From positions 216,074,997 through 216,138,996 of the forward strand of contig NC_081406.1 of the NCBI RefSeq assembly GCF_030272615.1: a DNA stretch of 64,000 bases, in the 5' to 3' direction. Below the pieces are notes generated by a model. The model saw only the letters and a program-made list of their open reading frames with translations. It was not told the DNA's origin and ran no database searches. The stretch comes from Cryptomeria japonica. Taxonomy: Eukaryota > Streptophyta > Pinopsida > Cupressales > Cupressaceae. Both the position numbers and the translations under genes were made by a program. Positions 46,314 through 58,779 of this stretch are shown piece after piece (the stretch's first letter is position 1; each line of letters starts with the position of its first letter).

Positions 46314-49284
46314 TGTGAGGCCCTACCCCAACCCATCCTAGCATTTCAGTGATTTTCATGTTGGAACTATTATGGATGCTCTATTTTATTACATTATGGA
46401 TGTAGGACTTTTTATGATCCCAGGAATTGGATAACATTGATATACTGGTGCTTCATTTCTATGCATTATAGATATAGAATTATGCATTATAGATATAGAA
46501 TTTTATATGACTCTAGAATAGGGTAACATTGAGGTATTGTATGTCATTATTTGATTTGCAGGACTTTATTATGATGCTAGAAACATGGTTGCATATCTTA
46601 TGAATGGATTAAATTATGAGGAGTATGATGAATTGCTTATGTGAATTGCCTTGATATGTGGTAAATTGTATTGCATAATGTCAATTCTATGCAGAATGAT
46701 TGAATTGTATTCTTAATTATGTATTTAATATTATATGAGTCTATTGGAAAGTACTAATGTTTAAATTCAGATGTGCAGGAAATTATCCATGTGACCATGA
46801 AAATTTTATGGAGAATCAAGCCTAGGCCTATGTACGTTTGTAAAAATAGGGGTTGGCTATTTGGAGAGACAACACCCCATATGTATCATATTTTATTTGT
46901 AAACATAATTGTTTGCATGTGTGTAAATTATATTCACTAAATTTGTTTAAATCACTCAAGGGACAATTGCCATGTGTATAATTGTGATGTGGAATTATTT
47001 TTGTAGTGTCACTTGACACATATGTTGTATTTTGTGTTGGCAATTGTCATGTCACTTTTTGGAGAGATTTATTTCTGTTTAATTGTTATATTTCCTAATT
47101 ATCCTTGAAGGTACCAAGAAATCTAGAATAGTGAGCCATAAGGAGGGTCAACTTAGAGTTGACCTGTAGGTTAACTTTAGGTGGACTTTCTAAGGGTTAA
47201 ATCAGCTCCTAGACTTAGTTTTGGAGCATTTTTATTAGGTCTCATGGGGTACCTATGGGTGAAGGCCAAATTTGGCCATGTGTCCTTCCCGTAGGGTTTA
47301 TTTAACTACCCAAAAAAGTGGTTTTCCCAAGATGGACGAATTTCATCTAGAGGAGTTCCATTCTTGGTTAGATAACCTTCTTGGTATGTGTCATTCCTCA
47401 TCCCCATCTCATTCCTCTTCTTGAGGTGCCTTGGTTAGGGAGTGTGTAAGACCTAGGGAAGACCAACTAATGGGATTCTCTCACTCTATCCAAGAGGTTG
47501 GAAGGAGTGAGAGGATCCTTCTTAGGCTAGAGATTGAGGCTTAGTGAGCTAATCACCCACTCTCCATCTTTGGAGATCTTGCAAAATTTGAAAAAAACCA
47601 GTTTTGGAATAGGAATTTTGGCTAAGTGTTGCAGAAAATATTTGTCGATTGGGCTTCTCTTCTCCAAGCTATCCCTAGAATACCCTTGGTAGATTTAAGG
47701 TAGGTGCATTATCTTACTTGTATGTTAAAATCTATTTGTAGAGATGCTTGAATGTAAATATTGTAATTTTTGTTTGCATTCTATTTGTGAAAGTTTTTAT
47801 CTGGTTCTTTCCTTTTCTTTTATTATGCATTTTATTGTTCTTTGGGAGTACCCAAGGCCATCTTACCCTTGGGAGGGCAAAATGGTCTTGTGGGTGGGAG
47901 GAGTTTGATAGCCTTAGAGTGAGAGGCTCTCATCATGAGAGTGATATCAAGGGTTTGTCCATGTGACCCTTGCTGCATAGTTTTGTTTATGCATTCGGGG
48001 GTCATAAGGGGAGAAAATATGGCATGTACGCCTTTGGGGGTCATACGGATATGGGGTTAAGATGATTTTTTTTGTGTTCTTGGATGCCATGAGTTGGCTA
48101 TGAGTTACTATCTAGTAGATCTCCTCAAAGGTACTTGGTCCACTTCCACCCTTGTAAAACATCACATTATGTGATGAAGTTTCAGTTTTGGGATGGGAAT
48201 GTCTTTGTTGTGTTTTTTCCCTTTCTTGTTTGTGTTTGCTTGAGTGTAACCCATCTAGGACTTGGTTCTCCAAGCTTGGGGGTGGCTTCTAGTAAGCCTA
48301 GGCTAGGAGGTGAGCACCCCATGGTCACAACCTTATGTTTCATATGCAGGTTGCTTGGAAAGAGGAAAGAAAAAGAAAGAGAAAGAAAGCTAGGATGTTG
48401 CTGATTTGTTTTTAGTTGTGGAAAGAAATAATAATGTAATTGTTGTAATTATTTTCAAAGATAGAAATGTGTTATTTAGTTAAGTCCTCATCTATTAGGG
48501 ATGAGAGACTAATTGGGTATTTTACCCATTTGTAAAAGTTGACAACTTGAGTTCAAACATTCTTATAAGAAAAGCATTTTTATTTAAATTCTGTAATGTA
48601 TTATGATACTGTTATTTTTGTTTAATTTTGTCTTAAACTAAAATCCGTTATTTATTTATCTCTACAAATTATTTAAAGTTAAAAAAAGGGGAAATGCAGA
48701 AAATGTTATGTTAATGTTATAAGTATTTTCTATACTATTTATATGCTGCTGCAAATGTATTTACTACTGTCATTTTCTTAATAAAAAAAAAGAAAGGAGA
48801 AAATAGAAAGCTAAAGTAGATAAATTTATTCTCTTCCTATGAATGACTTTAGGACATAGAAAGTACATTAGAAATGCATTTATCCCAGTATGCAATAGAT
48901 ATATGCATTCCTTACATCTATAAACAATAATAATAATAATAAAACTATTTAAAGTTTTTTTTAGCTTGCTGCTATCATTTACTATCATAAAATGTATTGT
49001 TGTTTTAAATAGAAAAATATATGCAAATTTAGTCTTAGACAATGAGGGTATAAGTTAATCTATTCATGTTAAATAAAGAAATTTAGTAAAAGAAAAAAGA
49101 AAAAAAAAAGAAATATAAAACTATATCTATCTATGGGCTGCCTGTACATTTTTAACATTCCTGCATGTTAATGTCTAAATTTCTTTTTAGGAAAAGAGAC
49201 AAAAAAAAGATTCTAACCCTAAGAGACTGATATGCATATATATATATATATATATACAAACATAAATATACATTTAAATCTGTT

Positions 49285-49339
<55 letters not shown>

Positions 49340-50642
49340 GGGCTAGACCACTGTGTTTACACATAGTGGGCGGTGCGGGAGGTGCCGCCACTATGTGTAG
49401 ACATAGTGGATGGCTCGGGTTGCCACTGTGTTTACACAGAGTGGACGGCAGTGGCCGCCATAGTGGGTGGCACCGACCATCGCTGTGGGTAGTCACAGTG
49501 GCGTCTGGGGGAGCCCTGCACTATAATTGAGACCTCCACTCGGCCTCTGTCCCTCCACTCAACCTCCACCACTTCATTCGGCAGCTACCTTGCCCCATTT
49601 TGACTGCCGCCTCATGGCCTTCGAACCTGCATAACACACACAACATACACACACACTCAAAATAAAATATAATATAATAAACCCTAACCCATTTCAGGTT
49701 AGCTTAAAAACAAATAAAGAAAAGAAAGAAGAGAATACTTGATGCAAAAAAAATGCAACCCTAACCCAATTTCAGGTTAGGGTTAGCATTTAAATAACAA
49801 AGTATAATAAAAATGCAACCCTAGCCCATATTTGGGTTAGGGTTTGCATGTAAATATGGGAGGGAATTTTAATTAAATTTTTTAAATTATAACTTATAAT
49901 TTAGGGTTATTTGTAAGTTGCATTATAAAATTTAATGGGCATAATTGGCTCATTTTATTAAAGAAATATACATGTATAAATAGGTTTAAATATAGATTTA
50001 TTCATCCAAATTGTTTATCAAGGATTTTTAATAAGGATATTTCATAGATAATTTTTGTATTTAATTAAATAGGGACATCAAGTTAGATTTAATTTGGGGG
50101 AAATTTGTAAATGAGAATTATAAATTATTTTAAACAAATTTTTAACCTATGAGGCCAATGTTGGCCATATTCTTTAATCGTCACAATTTGAAGATTTAGG
50201 GGAAATTAAACTTGGCTATTGTATAAATTAGGTTTATTTGGAAAATAATATTATTAATTTTGAAACCTTATTGGCTAAATATAAATCAGGTATTTTGCGT
50301 GCACTCGATTAATTAAATTTTGGATTTAAGATATCCACATCATTATTCTATTAGCCCAGAATAAATTAAATGCAATTTAGACATTTAATTTTCCCCTCAA
50401 CTTTAATTAGTGACAATTTAATGAAGTTAATTGCCAGGACCCTCTTAGGGAATAATTAGCCCTCATTATTAATGTTGCCTTTTTGAGTGAGTTAGTTAAT
50501 CTAATGTTAGTGAACAATTCCACTTACATCTTAGTTAAGATAAAACTCAGTTGATTTCTTTTAGTGTAATTTATTTTGAGAGCTTATGTGGTTCAAAAAA
50601 AAAATTGTTGTTCTGTTTTTGTCCAAAAGTTTGGGCATGACA
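46314..50642 (+). repeat. 3' LTR of element G (4329 bp)
   Basis: It matches the 5' LTR from TGTGAGGCCCTACCCC to TTTGGGCATGACA, without the 160-bp duplication and the compound microsatellite. It has a longer CA run at 49289-49337. Its hairpin arms are partly unpaired by G-to-A and C-to-T changes. Confidence 0.95.
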
Positions 50643-50647
50643 CAACA

Positions 50648-51410
50648 CTTAATGCCAAGGCAGATCCACTTCAGTTCCTTTATATTTGCAATCACACTCT
50701 ATAGATCTCTACTCACTGCATCAGTCTAGCAAGAATCACTTTACACACATTCATTTACCAACCACTTCAAATGAGAATCATCATCGACCTTATAGACAAC
50801 AATTAGGTCGGTGGCAAAAACCTAAAACCCTAAGCATCTAGGTTAACAATACAGTCATTCCAATCTTGACCATTTAAACACATTCCATAGGGTAAAACAA
50901 TCTTGAACAAATCTCAAGATATTCTACATCCTTCGTTCTTTGCCGCTTCTGGAAGCTGATAACCCATCACGTGTTCTCCACCGTTTACTAAGATTTCACA
51001 CATTCCTGAGGTAGATAGAATCAATCTTCTTCATGCAAGATCCTCAAGGAAATCCTTCACGTGCACAAGGCTAATGTGGCAACATGATCTGATCTTCATT
51101 TTAATGCTAACTCATCATAGGATGTCGTTGGTCGAATCAAACAGACTTGGAATGCATCAACCGGAAACCCTGAAGCTGAGACTACCAATCAGTAGTCATA
51201 GCAAATGAAACCCTGATAAAAAATTTGCATATATCAGTTCACCTTTTTGCATATACCGGTTCACATCATCATACTGGTTCACTTCATATCATCATACCGA
51301 TTCTCTTTCCAGTTTGCTTACTTCAATATACCGGTTCATACTTCAGCATATTGACATCAATGACAACATACAATATCATCATTTCATCAAACTCTGCACA
51401 TATGCCAACA
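50648..51410 (-). repeat. 3' LTR of element E, inner part
   Basis: It continues the LTR begun at 35901 and ends CATATGCCAACA, matching the end at 57235. Confidence 0.92.
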
Positions 51411-51424
51411 CTCTCCCCCTTTGG
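51411..51424 (-). promoter_or_regulatory. Polypurine tract of element E
   Basis: On the minus strand CCAAAGGGGGAGAG lies against TGTTGGCATATG. Confidence 0.85.
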
Positions 51425-51656
51425 AATTGATGGCAATACACAAAGATATCTCTACATCTTCTTCCATAATATGTCTTCAATACTGCAGATATCTTCTCTG
51501 CTTCACATCTTCTCCCCCTTTGACAACAATGCCAAAGTGGAGGTAGAAACATTCATGTTCCATTATGCTGCTCCCCCTGAGGAGTAGCATCCTTCAACAC
51601 ACCAATCTTGAAAAGATTTGACAATGCAATACCTAACTGATGTGGAGCACATACCT

Positions 51657-52226
51657 TTAGTTCACCTCTTGAAGGGGCAACACCCCTAATTCACCTCTTA
51701 AATAGGTAAATGCAGCCTTTGGTAGAGGCTTGGTGAATATATCTACTAACTGCTCCTTACTGGAAACATGTTCCAATACAACCTCTTTGTTTTGAACTTT
51801 CCCCCTCAAGAAATGATACTTGAGCTCGAAGTGCTTGGTTCTAGCATGCAATACCAGATTCTTGGAAATATTAATTGCACTTGTGTTGTCACAAAATATA
51901 CTCAGAGACTTTGAAACCACTTAATACATGCTTCATCCAAATTGTCTGAGTGCAGTTCATAAATGCTGCTACATATTCTCTTATGTTGTAGACTAAGAGA
52001 TACAACTCTACTTCTTGCTCATCCATGAGACTAGTTTACCACCAAGAAAGAATGCACCACCGGTTGTGCTCTTCTAGTCGTCCACATTACCAGGCCAATT
52101 GGCATCTATAAACACTTTGAGATTGAAATCATTACTATATGGATACCACAATCCATAGTCTATAGTTTCCTTCAGATATCTAAGAATCCGCTTGACTGCT
52201 ACCAAGTGGGATTCTCTTGGACTTTT
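51657..52226 (-). pseudogene. RNase H of element E
   Basis: It follows RT on the minus strand. Visible: VFIDANWPGNVDD with the first acidic residues, KSTTGGAFFLGGKLVSWMSK, SIFCDNTSAINISKNLV, and HLEY-like KHFELKYHFLRGKVQ. It ends LPLQEVN and stop at 51657. Several TAG/TAA stops lie in the 52000-52220 part, for example after MSKK where the family has Gln. Confidence 0.88.
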
Positions 52227-53126
52227 CTAGAAATGTGCAGCAATGCCCACTACATGTGTAATGTTTGGTTTGTTGTGTACTACATAGTGCAACTTACCAA
52301 TCATTAATCGGTATTCCTTCTCATTCACCAATGTTGAGTCATCTTCTTTTGATAATTTACAACCGATCATCATTGGTGTACCAACCGGTTTGCTATCTTC
52401 CATGCCAAAGGTCTTCAACACCTCTTTGACATACTTGGACTGAGTGATAAAGATACCATCTTTCATTTGTTGATTCTGTAGTCCAATGAAGAACTTAATC
52501 TCTCCAATTAGTGACATCTCAAATTCCTTCTTCATTTCATCTGCAAATGCATGGTTCATCTTGTCACCTCCACCAAAAATTATGTCATCAACAAACACTT
52601 CATAGATCAAAATCTAATCTCCTTCTGACTTCAGATAGATATTGCTATCTTCACTTTTTCTTTCAAACCCAATCTTCACAAGATGGGAGTGTAAACACTC
52701 ATACCATGCTCTAGGTGCTTGCTTCAATCCATACAAGGCTTTATGTAGCCTACATACCATATCACTGTCTTCTGATAGGGCAAACCCACCTAGTTTCTCT
52801 ATATACACTTCCTCTTCAAGTATTCCATTTAGGAATGCAGATTTCACATCCATCAGATACACTTTGAATCCCTTGAAGGTTGCATATGCAAGTAGTATTC
52901 TAACTCCTTCCAATATAGCTACTGGAGCAAAGGTTTCTCCATAGTCTTCTCCTTCTTCTTGAGCATATCCCTTACATACCAATCTTGCTTTGTTTCTTAC
53001 CACTGTGCCATCTTCATTCAACTTGTTTCTAAAAACCCATATGGTGCCAATAACATTTTTATGCTTAGGTCTGGGTACCAAAGACCATGTACCATTCTTT
53101 TCTATTTGGTCAAGTTCCTCTTCCAT
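52227..53126 (-). pseudogene. Reverse transcriptase of element E
   Basis: Copia-type RT: NGTWSLVPRPKHKNVIGTIW, FRNKLNEDGTVVRNKARLVC, MDVKSAFLNGILEEEVYIEK, LHKALYGLKQAPRAWYECL, the catalytic EVFVDDIIFGG near 52575-52605, and FFIGLQNQQMKDGIFITQSK. One TAG splits it near 52612 just before the catalytic block. F has the closely related motif EVFVDDIIFGG. Confidence 0.92.
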
Positions 53127-53392
53127 AGCCTTAATCTAGTCTTCATCTTTATGTGCTTAAATGTTTTGGGCTCAAATTCAAAAATCATGCAAGAATTTTC
53201 TCTTTCCTTTCTTCTTGTAAGAATTCTTGCATCTTTATCCCCTATGATTTGCTTTGGATCATGATGCAGCTTTACATACCTAGGAATGATCTTAACTAAT
53301 TCCTCCTTCTTTTCCTCTTCATCCTCATCTTCATCAGCATCTACTAGTGTAGGATAATTGTTACTGGTACTTGGTTGTTTTGTAACCAGTTC

Positions 53393-54322
53393 CTAGAAGG
53401 TTACATCTGGTTCATCTACCTCTTTCTCACTGCTAGTTTCCTCAACTTTCTCAGAGGTTTCATCAACTCTAATGTTGATAATTCCAACAATTCTCTGAGT
53501 CCTATTGTTAAAACACTTGAGATCTTTGCTCTTGGTGGAATACCCTAGGAATATTCCCTCATCATATTTTGCATCAATCCTGCTCTGGTGTTCACTTCTC
53601 TTAATATAACACTTTCTACAAAACACTCTAAAGTAGCTTACTATGGGAGTCTTACCAGTCCAATACTCATAAGGAGTTTTATCCTTACCTTTCTTGATGA
53701 GTACCCGGTTCATAGTGTAGACTACAGTGCTCATCACTTCTCTCCAAAAAGTGTGAGCAACCTTCCCTTGAATCAACATCGTTCTGGCTGCTTCAACTAT
53801 AGTCCGGTTGTTCCTTTCTGCTAGGCCATTCTATTGTGGAGTCTGGGGGGCAGACAATTGCCTCTTGATGTCTTTCTCTTTATAGTACTTATTGAACTCA
53901 TCTCCTTGGTCAGTTCTAAGGCATTTGATCCTCTTACCGCTTTCCTTTTCAACTAGTGCTTTGAAGGCTTTAAACTTTCCAAAAGCTTCAGACTTGTCTT
54001 TCAAGAATGTGACCAACATCATTCTTGAGTAATCATCAGTAAGAATCATAAAGTACCTATCTTCCTGAACACTCCTATTTTTCATAGGACCACACAAATC
54101 AATATGCACAAGATCAAGTAAATTATCTATTGTGAAAGATTTACCTTTGAAGGTTGAGGAAGACATTTTCCCCAGTTGACATTCTCTGCACAAAGGATTC
54201 TCTAGTTTGTTCAGCATAGGCAATCCTCTAATTGCCTTGATCTTACTGGCCTTCACAATATTATCAAAATTTACATGGGAGAGTCTCCTATGCCATATCC
54301 AACTGTCATCAAACTTATCCAT
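53393..54322 (-). pseudogene. Integrase of element E
   Basis: The zinc-binding region has WIWHRRLSHVNFDNIV and CRECQLGK. Catalytic Asp is in LVHIDLCGP, the second in CLRTDQGDEF, and Glu in NGLAERNNRTI, just after a TAG replacing Trp of PQWNG. The copia-specific C-terminal block KTPYEYWTGKTPIVSYFRVF is present. It ends in an acidic Ser/Glu-rich linker before RT. Confidence 0.92.
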
Positions 54323-54449
54323 TAGACATTGACTGATATTTGTATTTAACTAAAATAAGTTAACTTTGGTCTACATATCAGTGGCCATCAGTTCACCACT
54401 CTTTCCTTTTATTTTACACACTCCATCTTTGAATTCCACAGTGAGTCCT

Positions 54450-55674
54450 TTATCATTCAGCTAAGCAACACTCAAAAGGTTATGTTTGAGACCTTCTACC
54501 TAATACACATTATCAGCACTGCTTTTTCCATTTAGAGAGATGGACCCTTTTCCTTTTACCATACATGGTGCATCATTACCAAATCAGACTACACCTCCAT
54601 CATACTCTTCCAGAGACAAAAACTTTCTCCAGTCACTAGTCATGAGGTGAGAACAACCACTGTCAATAATCCACTCATTAGAATTATCAAAGTGGGAGAC
54701 AAGAGCCTTCTTGTCTGACACTTCTTCCTTGATGGCTACAAAAACTATGTCTTCGCTTTCTTCATTTTTTGATTCATCATTAGTGACACCTTCATCAACT
54801 GCAACAAGACAGTTTCTCTTATTTCCTCCTTTGAACTTTTTGAACTTCTCCAGTTTGTCCTTATTATCACTATTGGGACAGTTTATAGCAATGTATCCTA
54901 TCCTATTGCAAGAAATCATTTCAAAGGGAGCTTACCTCTATATTTTCCAGTTCTCTTAGGAAGTCTCTTGGCAAGAAGAGCTTCAAATTCCATCAGGATC
55001 TCCTCATCATCCATATCTCTTCTTTGTCTAGGTTCATAGCTAGTACTAGCTTCTTTTCCCTTTCTAGATAGTGCAACAGATGCTTTAATTGTTGAATCAG
55101 TCTTCTAAACACTACCATCATAACTATTTAGCTCATATGCGGTCAACTTAGCAATAGATCTCAACTCTTGAATAGCGACAACCCTTATTGCATAGACTAT
55201 CAATAAGGATCTCAAGACTTTGCTAGCAATGGTGGAATCATCCATTGTACCTCCTTCACTCTTGATGTCTCCAACAATAGTTTTAATCCTTATCCCATAT
55301 TGTTGAATGGTCTCTCCTTCAACCATCTACATGTCTTCAAACTTTCCTCTAAGGCTTTCTTCCTTAGCTTTCTTCACATGCTCATCACCACCATAGATAG
55401 ACTCCAGAGTATCCCATACAACTTTGTGATTGTCTTTATCCTGAACATCTATAAACTCAACATCAGATAAACTATTGATAAGAGCTTCCATGACTTGCCC
55501 ATTCTCCTAAATTTCTTTTCTTTGACCATCAGTGAGAGTATCAATAGGGACAACATAAGTATTCTCAACATAGTTTTGGTGTTGAGCACCCATGATTTTA
55601 ATCTATATCTTCATTCTATCCTTCCATATCTTAAAGTTATCTCTGTTGAACTTAGGACCTTCCGTCTTCATCAT
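54450..55674 (-). pseudogene. gag and protease of element E
   Basis: Gag starts at ATG 55674 (MMKTEGPKFNRDNFKIWKDR), with a TAG soon after. It has the copia gag core (VVWDTLESIYGGDEHVKKAK, IKTIVGDIKSEGGTMDDSTI). The zinc knuckle near 54900 is damaged (SCNRIGYIAINC). The protease active site is WIIDSGCSHLMTSDWRKF near 54650. The frame breaks at a TGA near 54591 (GVV-FGND, Arg expected) and near 54470-54350. Element F lacks this whole part. Confidence 0.85.
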
Positions 55675-55731
55675 TAGAATAGGATCTTTTCCTCATGCGG
55701 TTAAGCTTATAATACATAGGACCTGGAGGAT

Positions 55732-55743
55732 GCTCTAATACCA
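55732..55743 (-). promoter_or_regulatory. Primer-binding site of element E
   Basis: TGGTATTAGAGC on the minus strand, two bases after the LTR end ATTCATCA; one C-to-T change from the initiator-Met type. Confidence 0.9.
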
Positions 55744-55745
55744 AT

Positions 55746-57235
55746 TGATGAATAATGATAAATAGTAAATACTCAATAGATACTGAGAGGGGGGGGTGAA
55801 TCAGTATAGACAAAAACTTCTTTAACAACTTAAACTGCAAAGACTACACTAACTGGTAAACAGTATCACCGATCTAAATCAAGGCAATACTGGTAAAACA
55901 CAGTATGACTGTGAAAGACATAAACCAGTAACACTTAGATCTTCACAAAACCTAATATCTCATTTCCACTTCACCCATATGCTTAAACAAGTAATACATT
56001 AGAAATATAAAGACCACTCGATCAACATGCTTTTACTGCTTAATAAAAAACACTAAACATCACATGAAAAGGCATCACACATGACACACTTTTTTTCATG
56101 TGGAAACCCAATTGGGAAAAACCACGATGGGGATGAATACCCACAAGTTGTTCTTGAACTCTTTTGAAGTCCGCTCTGTTAGGAGCCTAGTCCGGTTAAG
56201 GACTCTACAACAGGTTCTGCTAGGAATTGATCCAGCTAGGGATCACTTGATTAAGGGATGGTTAAATACCTGGTTAGAGGTTAAAACCCTGTTAAAGGTT
56301 ACCTTGTTAGAGGATTTAAAGAACTCAATGATTTTGAGTCACCCTATTAAAGGATTTACAAAAAGCCTATTAAAGCTACCCGGTAAAGGGATTTTCCAAC
56401 TACTGAAATGGTTAGAAGTCAATAGGTAATACACTGATCTGATAACAACACTTAATGCCAAGGTAGATCCACTTTAGTTCCTTTACATCTGCAATCACAC
56501 TCTGCAGATCTCTACTCACTGCACCGGTCTAGCAAGAATCACTTTACACATACACATTTGCCAACCACTTCAAATGAGAATCATCATCGACCTTATAGAC
56601 AACAATTAGGTCGGTGGAAAAAAAACCTAAAACCCTAAGCATCTAGGTTAACAATACAGTCAGTCCAATCATGACCGTTTAAAGACATTCCATAGGGTAA
56701 AACAATCTTGAACAAATCTCAAGAAATTCTACATCATTCATTCTTTGCCGCTTCTAGAAGCTGATAACCCATCACGCGTTCTCCACCATTTAGTAAGATT
56801 TTGTACATTCCCAAGGTAGATAGAATCAATCTTCTTAATGCAAGATCCTCAAGGAAATCCTTCATGTGCACATGGTTGATGTGGCAACATGATCTGATCT
56901 TCATTTCAATGCTAACTCATCATAGGATGTCGTTGGTCAAATCACACAGACTTGGAATGCATCAACTAGAAACCCTGAAGCTGAGACTACCAACTAGTAG
57001 TCATATCAAATGAAACCTTGATACAAACTTTGCATATACCGGTTCACATTCCAACATACCGGTTCACCTTTTCACATATACCGGTTCACATCATCATGTC
57101 GGTTCAGTTCATACCATCATACCGGTTCTCTTTCTAGTTTTCTTACTTCAATATACCAGTTCATACTTTAGCATATTGACATCAATGATAACATACAAAA
57201 TCATCATGTCATCAAACTCTACACATATGCCAACA
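55746..57235 (-). repeat. 5' LTR of element E (1490 bp)
   Basis: Plus-strand ends TGATGAATAATG and CATATGCCAACA. It matches 35901-36604 plus 50648-51410. ATGGA follows at 57236-57240. Confidence 0.93.
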
Positions 57236-57240
57236 ATGGA

Positions 57241-57855
57241 TTGGTTATTGTTGTTTTGGCCTTAAGCCGACATGGCATATCATTGTAATATGGATGTATG
57301 TAATGATGTTATTGTAATATCTTTTAGGTGGCCGACCAAATTGGTTTAGGCCTTAGGATTGGTATAAATTGATGTAATATCTCATTGTAAATAAGATATC
57401 ATGGTCGTGAAATGTAATATCATATGCGAAGGAGATTTGGTCGATCATAGGTGATCGAATTAGGATTAAGGAAGAGGTCAAAGGCCTGTGGTATTGAGCT
57501 TAATTGGGACTATAATCAGGTATGGTAAATGATATCTCTAATAGTTCATTACTTTGGATTGTTTTCCATTCATCTTGAGGTGGTTATAACCTCTCTGTAG
57601 TCAATGAGACTCTTTTGTAATGAGCAGTGCACTCTAGGTAGTGTGCCTTCCTACATATGCAAGCCCCTCATTGTATCACATACTTTCTATAGAAGTATCA
57701 TCTGACTGTGGGTAGGCTTCCCACCACATTTTTTACCTTTCTGGGTTTTCCATGAACAAATCATGGTCTTATGTAGTATGGTTACATTGTGTTTATTATC
57801 TGTTTTATTGTTAAGTTGTATTGCTTAACGATATCTGTTTCTGCTATTTCATGAT
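57241..57855 (+). repeat. 5' LTR of element F, right part
   Basis: It continues F's LTR after element E. The first 58 bases match 61260-61318. The end is set only by where integrase coding begins, so it is uncertain within tens of bases. Confidence 0.75.
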
Positions 57856-57856
57856 A

Positions 57857-58670
57857 AATCTAATGATGTGCTTGATTTGATTCACATTGACTTATGTGGT
57901 CCAGCAAGGACTAGAAGCTTTTAAGGTGATAGGTATTTCATGCTGATTATTGATGACTATTATAGAATGATGTGGGTGACTTCTCTTACGGAGAAATCTA
58001 AAGCCTTTGAGAAGTTCAAGATCTTTAAAGAAAAGTTTCAAATAGAAACTAGATTGAAAATCAAATGTCTAAGATCAGATCAAGGCGCTGAGTTCACTTC
58101 TCATGAATTTAATAGTTATTGTGAGACAAATGGAATTAGGAGACAGTTATCTGCACCTAGGACTCCTCAATGGAATGGAGTAGTGGAAAGAAAGAACATA
58201 ACCATTTTGGATGCAGCAAGATCTATGATGATGGAAGCCAAATTTCCTCACATCTACTGGAGAGAAGCAATGAGTACAATAGTCTACACATTCAATAGAG
58301 TTCACATCAAAGGTGAAACTGGTAAGACCCCTTATGAGTTATGGTTTGGGCATACACCTATTGTTAAATATTTCAGAATTTTTGGAAGTAAATGCTATAT
58401 CAAAAGGGATGATTCAATTGGGAATTTTGGTCCTAGATGTTATGAAGGGATATTTCTTGGTTATTCAATTCAAAGAAAAGCATATAGATGCTATAACAAA
58501 AGATTACAAAAAATTATGGAGAGTGCTAATTGTAAAGTGGATGAGCAATACAGAAATCAATCTATATCATATGATAGGGAACCAACAGTGGAAATGATCA
58601 TAACTGAAGTGTCAATGCCTCAACTGGTACAGGAAACTAAGATAGTTACACCAGTACAATCAGAAAAGTA
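57857..58670 (+). pseudogene. Integrase core of element F (N-terminus missing)
   Basis: The coding region begins abruptly at LDLIHIDLCGP with the first catalytic Asp. It goes on with CLRSDQGAEFTSHEF (second Asp), PQWNGVVERKNITILDAARS (Glu) and KTPYELWFGHTPIVKYFRIF. The zinc-binding N-terminus, protease and gag are absent, and LTR sequence lies only tens of bases upstream. A TAA at about 57921 interrupts RTRSF-GDRYF. The acidic linker ends at a TAA at 58669-58671. Confidence 0.88.
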
Positions 58671-58779
58671 AAATGTGACTGATGATTAGAATAGTGAACC
58701 TAAAGTTCAAAAGACACCAAGGTATGTAAGATTAAATTATTCTGAAGATCAAATCATTGGAGATAGGAACAAGGGAGTT

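Larger units (their letters stand above)
36605..50642 (+). mobile_element. Element G: chromovirus (Del/Tekay-like) with very long LTRs
   Basis: G is 14.0 kb: 5' LTR 36605-41413, primer site 41417, gag-pol 41537-46303 with C-terminal chromodomain-like part, polypurine tract, 3' LTR 46314-50642. Presumed target duplication: TAGCA at 36600-36604 and CAACA at 50643-50647 (three of five match; the intact site in E's other LTR reads CAACA). RT before integrase places it in Ty3/gypsy. Long LTRs, the initiator-Met primer site and the end of the integrase fit the Del/Tekay clade (inference). Confidence 0.93.
35901..57235 (-). mobile_element. Element E: Ty1/copia retrotransposon inside F's LTR
   Basis: E is on the minus strand: 5' LTR 55746-57235, primer site 55743-55732, gag, protease, integrase, RT, RNase H, polypurine tract, and a 3' LTR 35901-51410 split by element G. 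The order integrase before RT is that of Ty1/copia (established). Target duplication: ATGAA at 35896-35900 against ATGGA at 57236-57240; the empty site in F's other LTR reads ATGGA, so the left copy has one G-to-A change. Confidence 0.93.
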
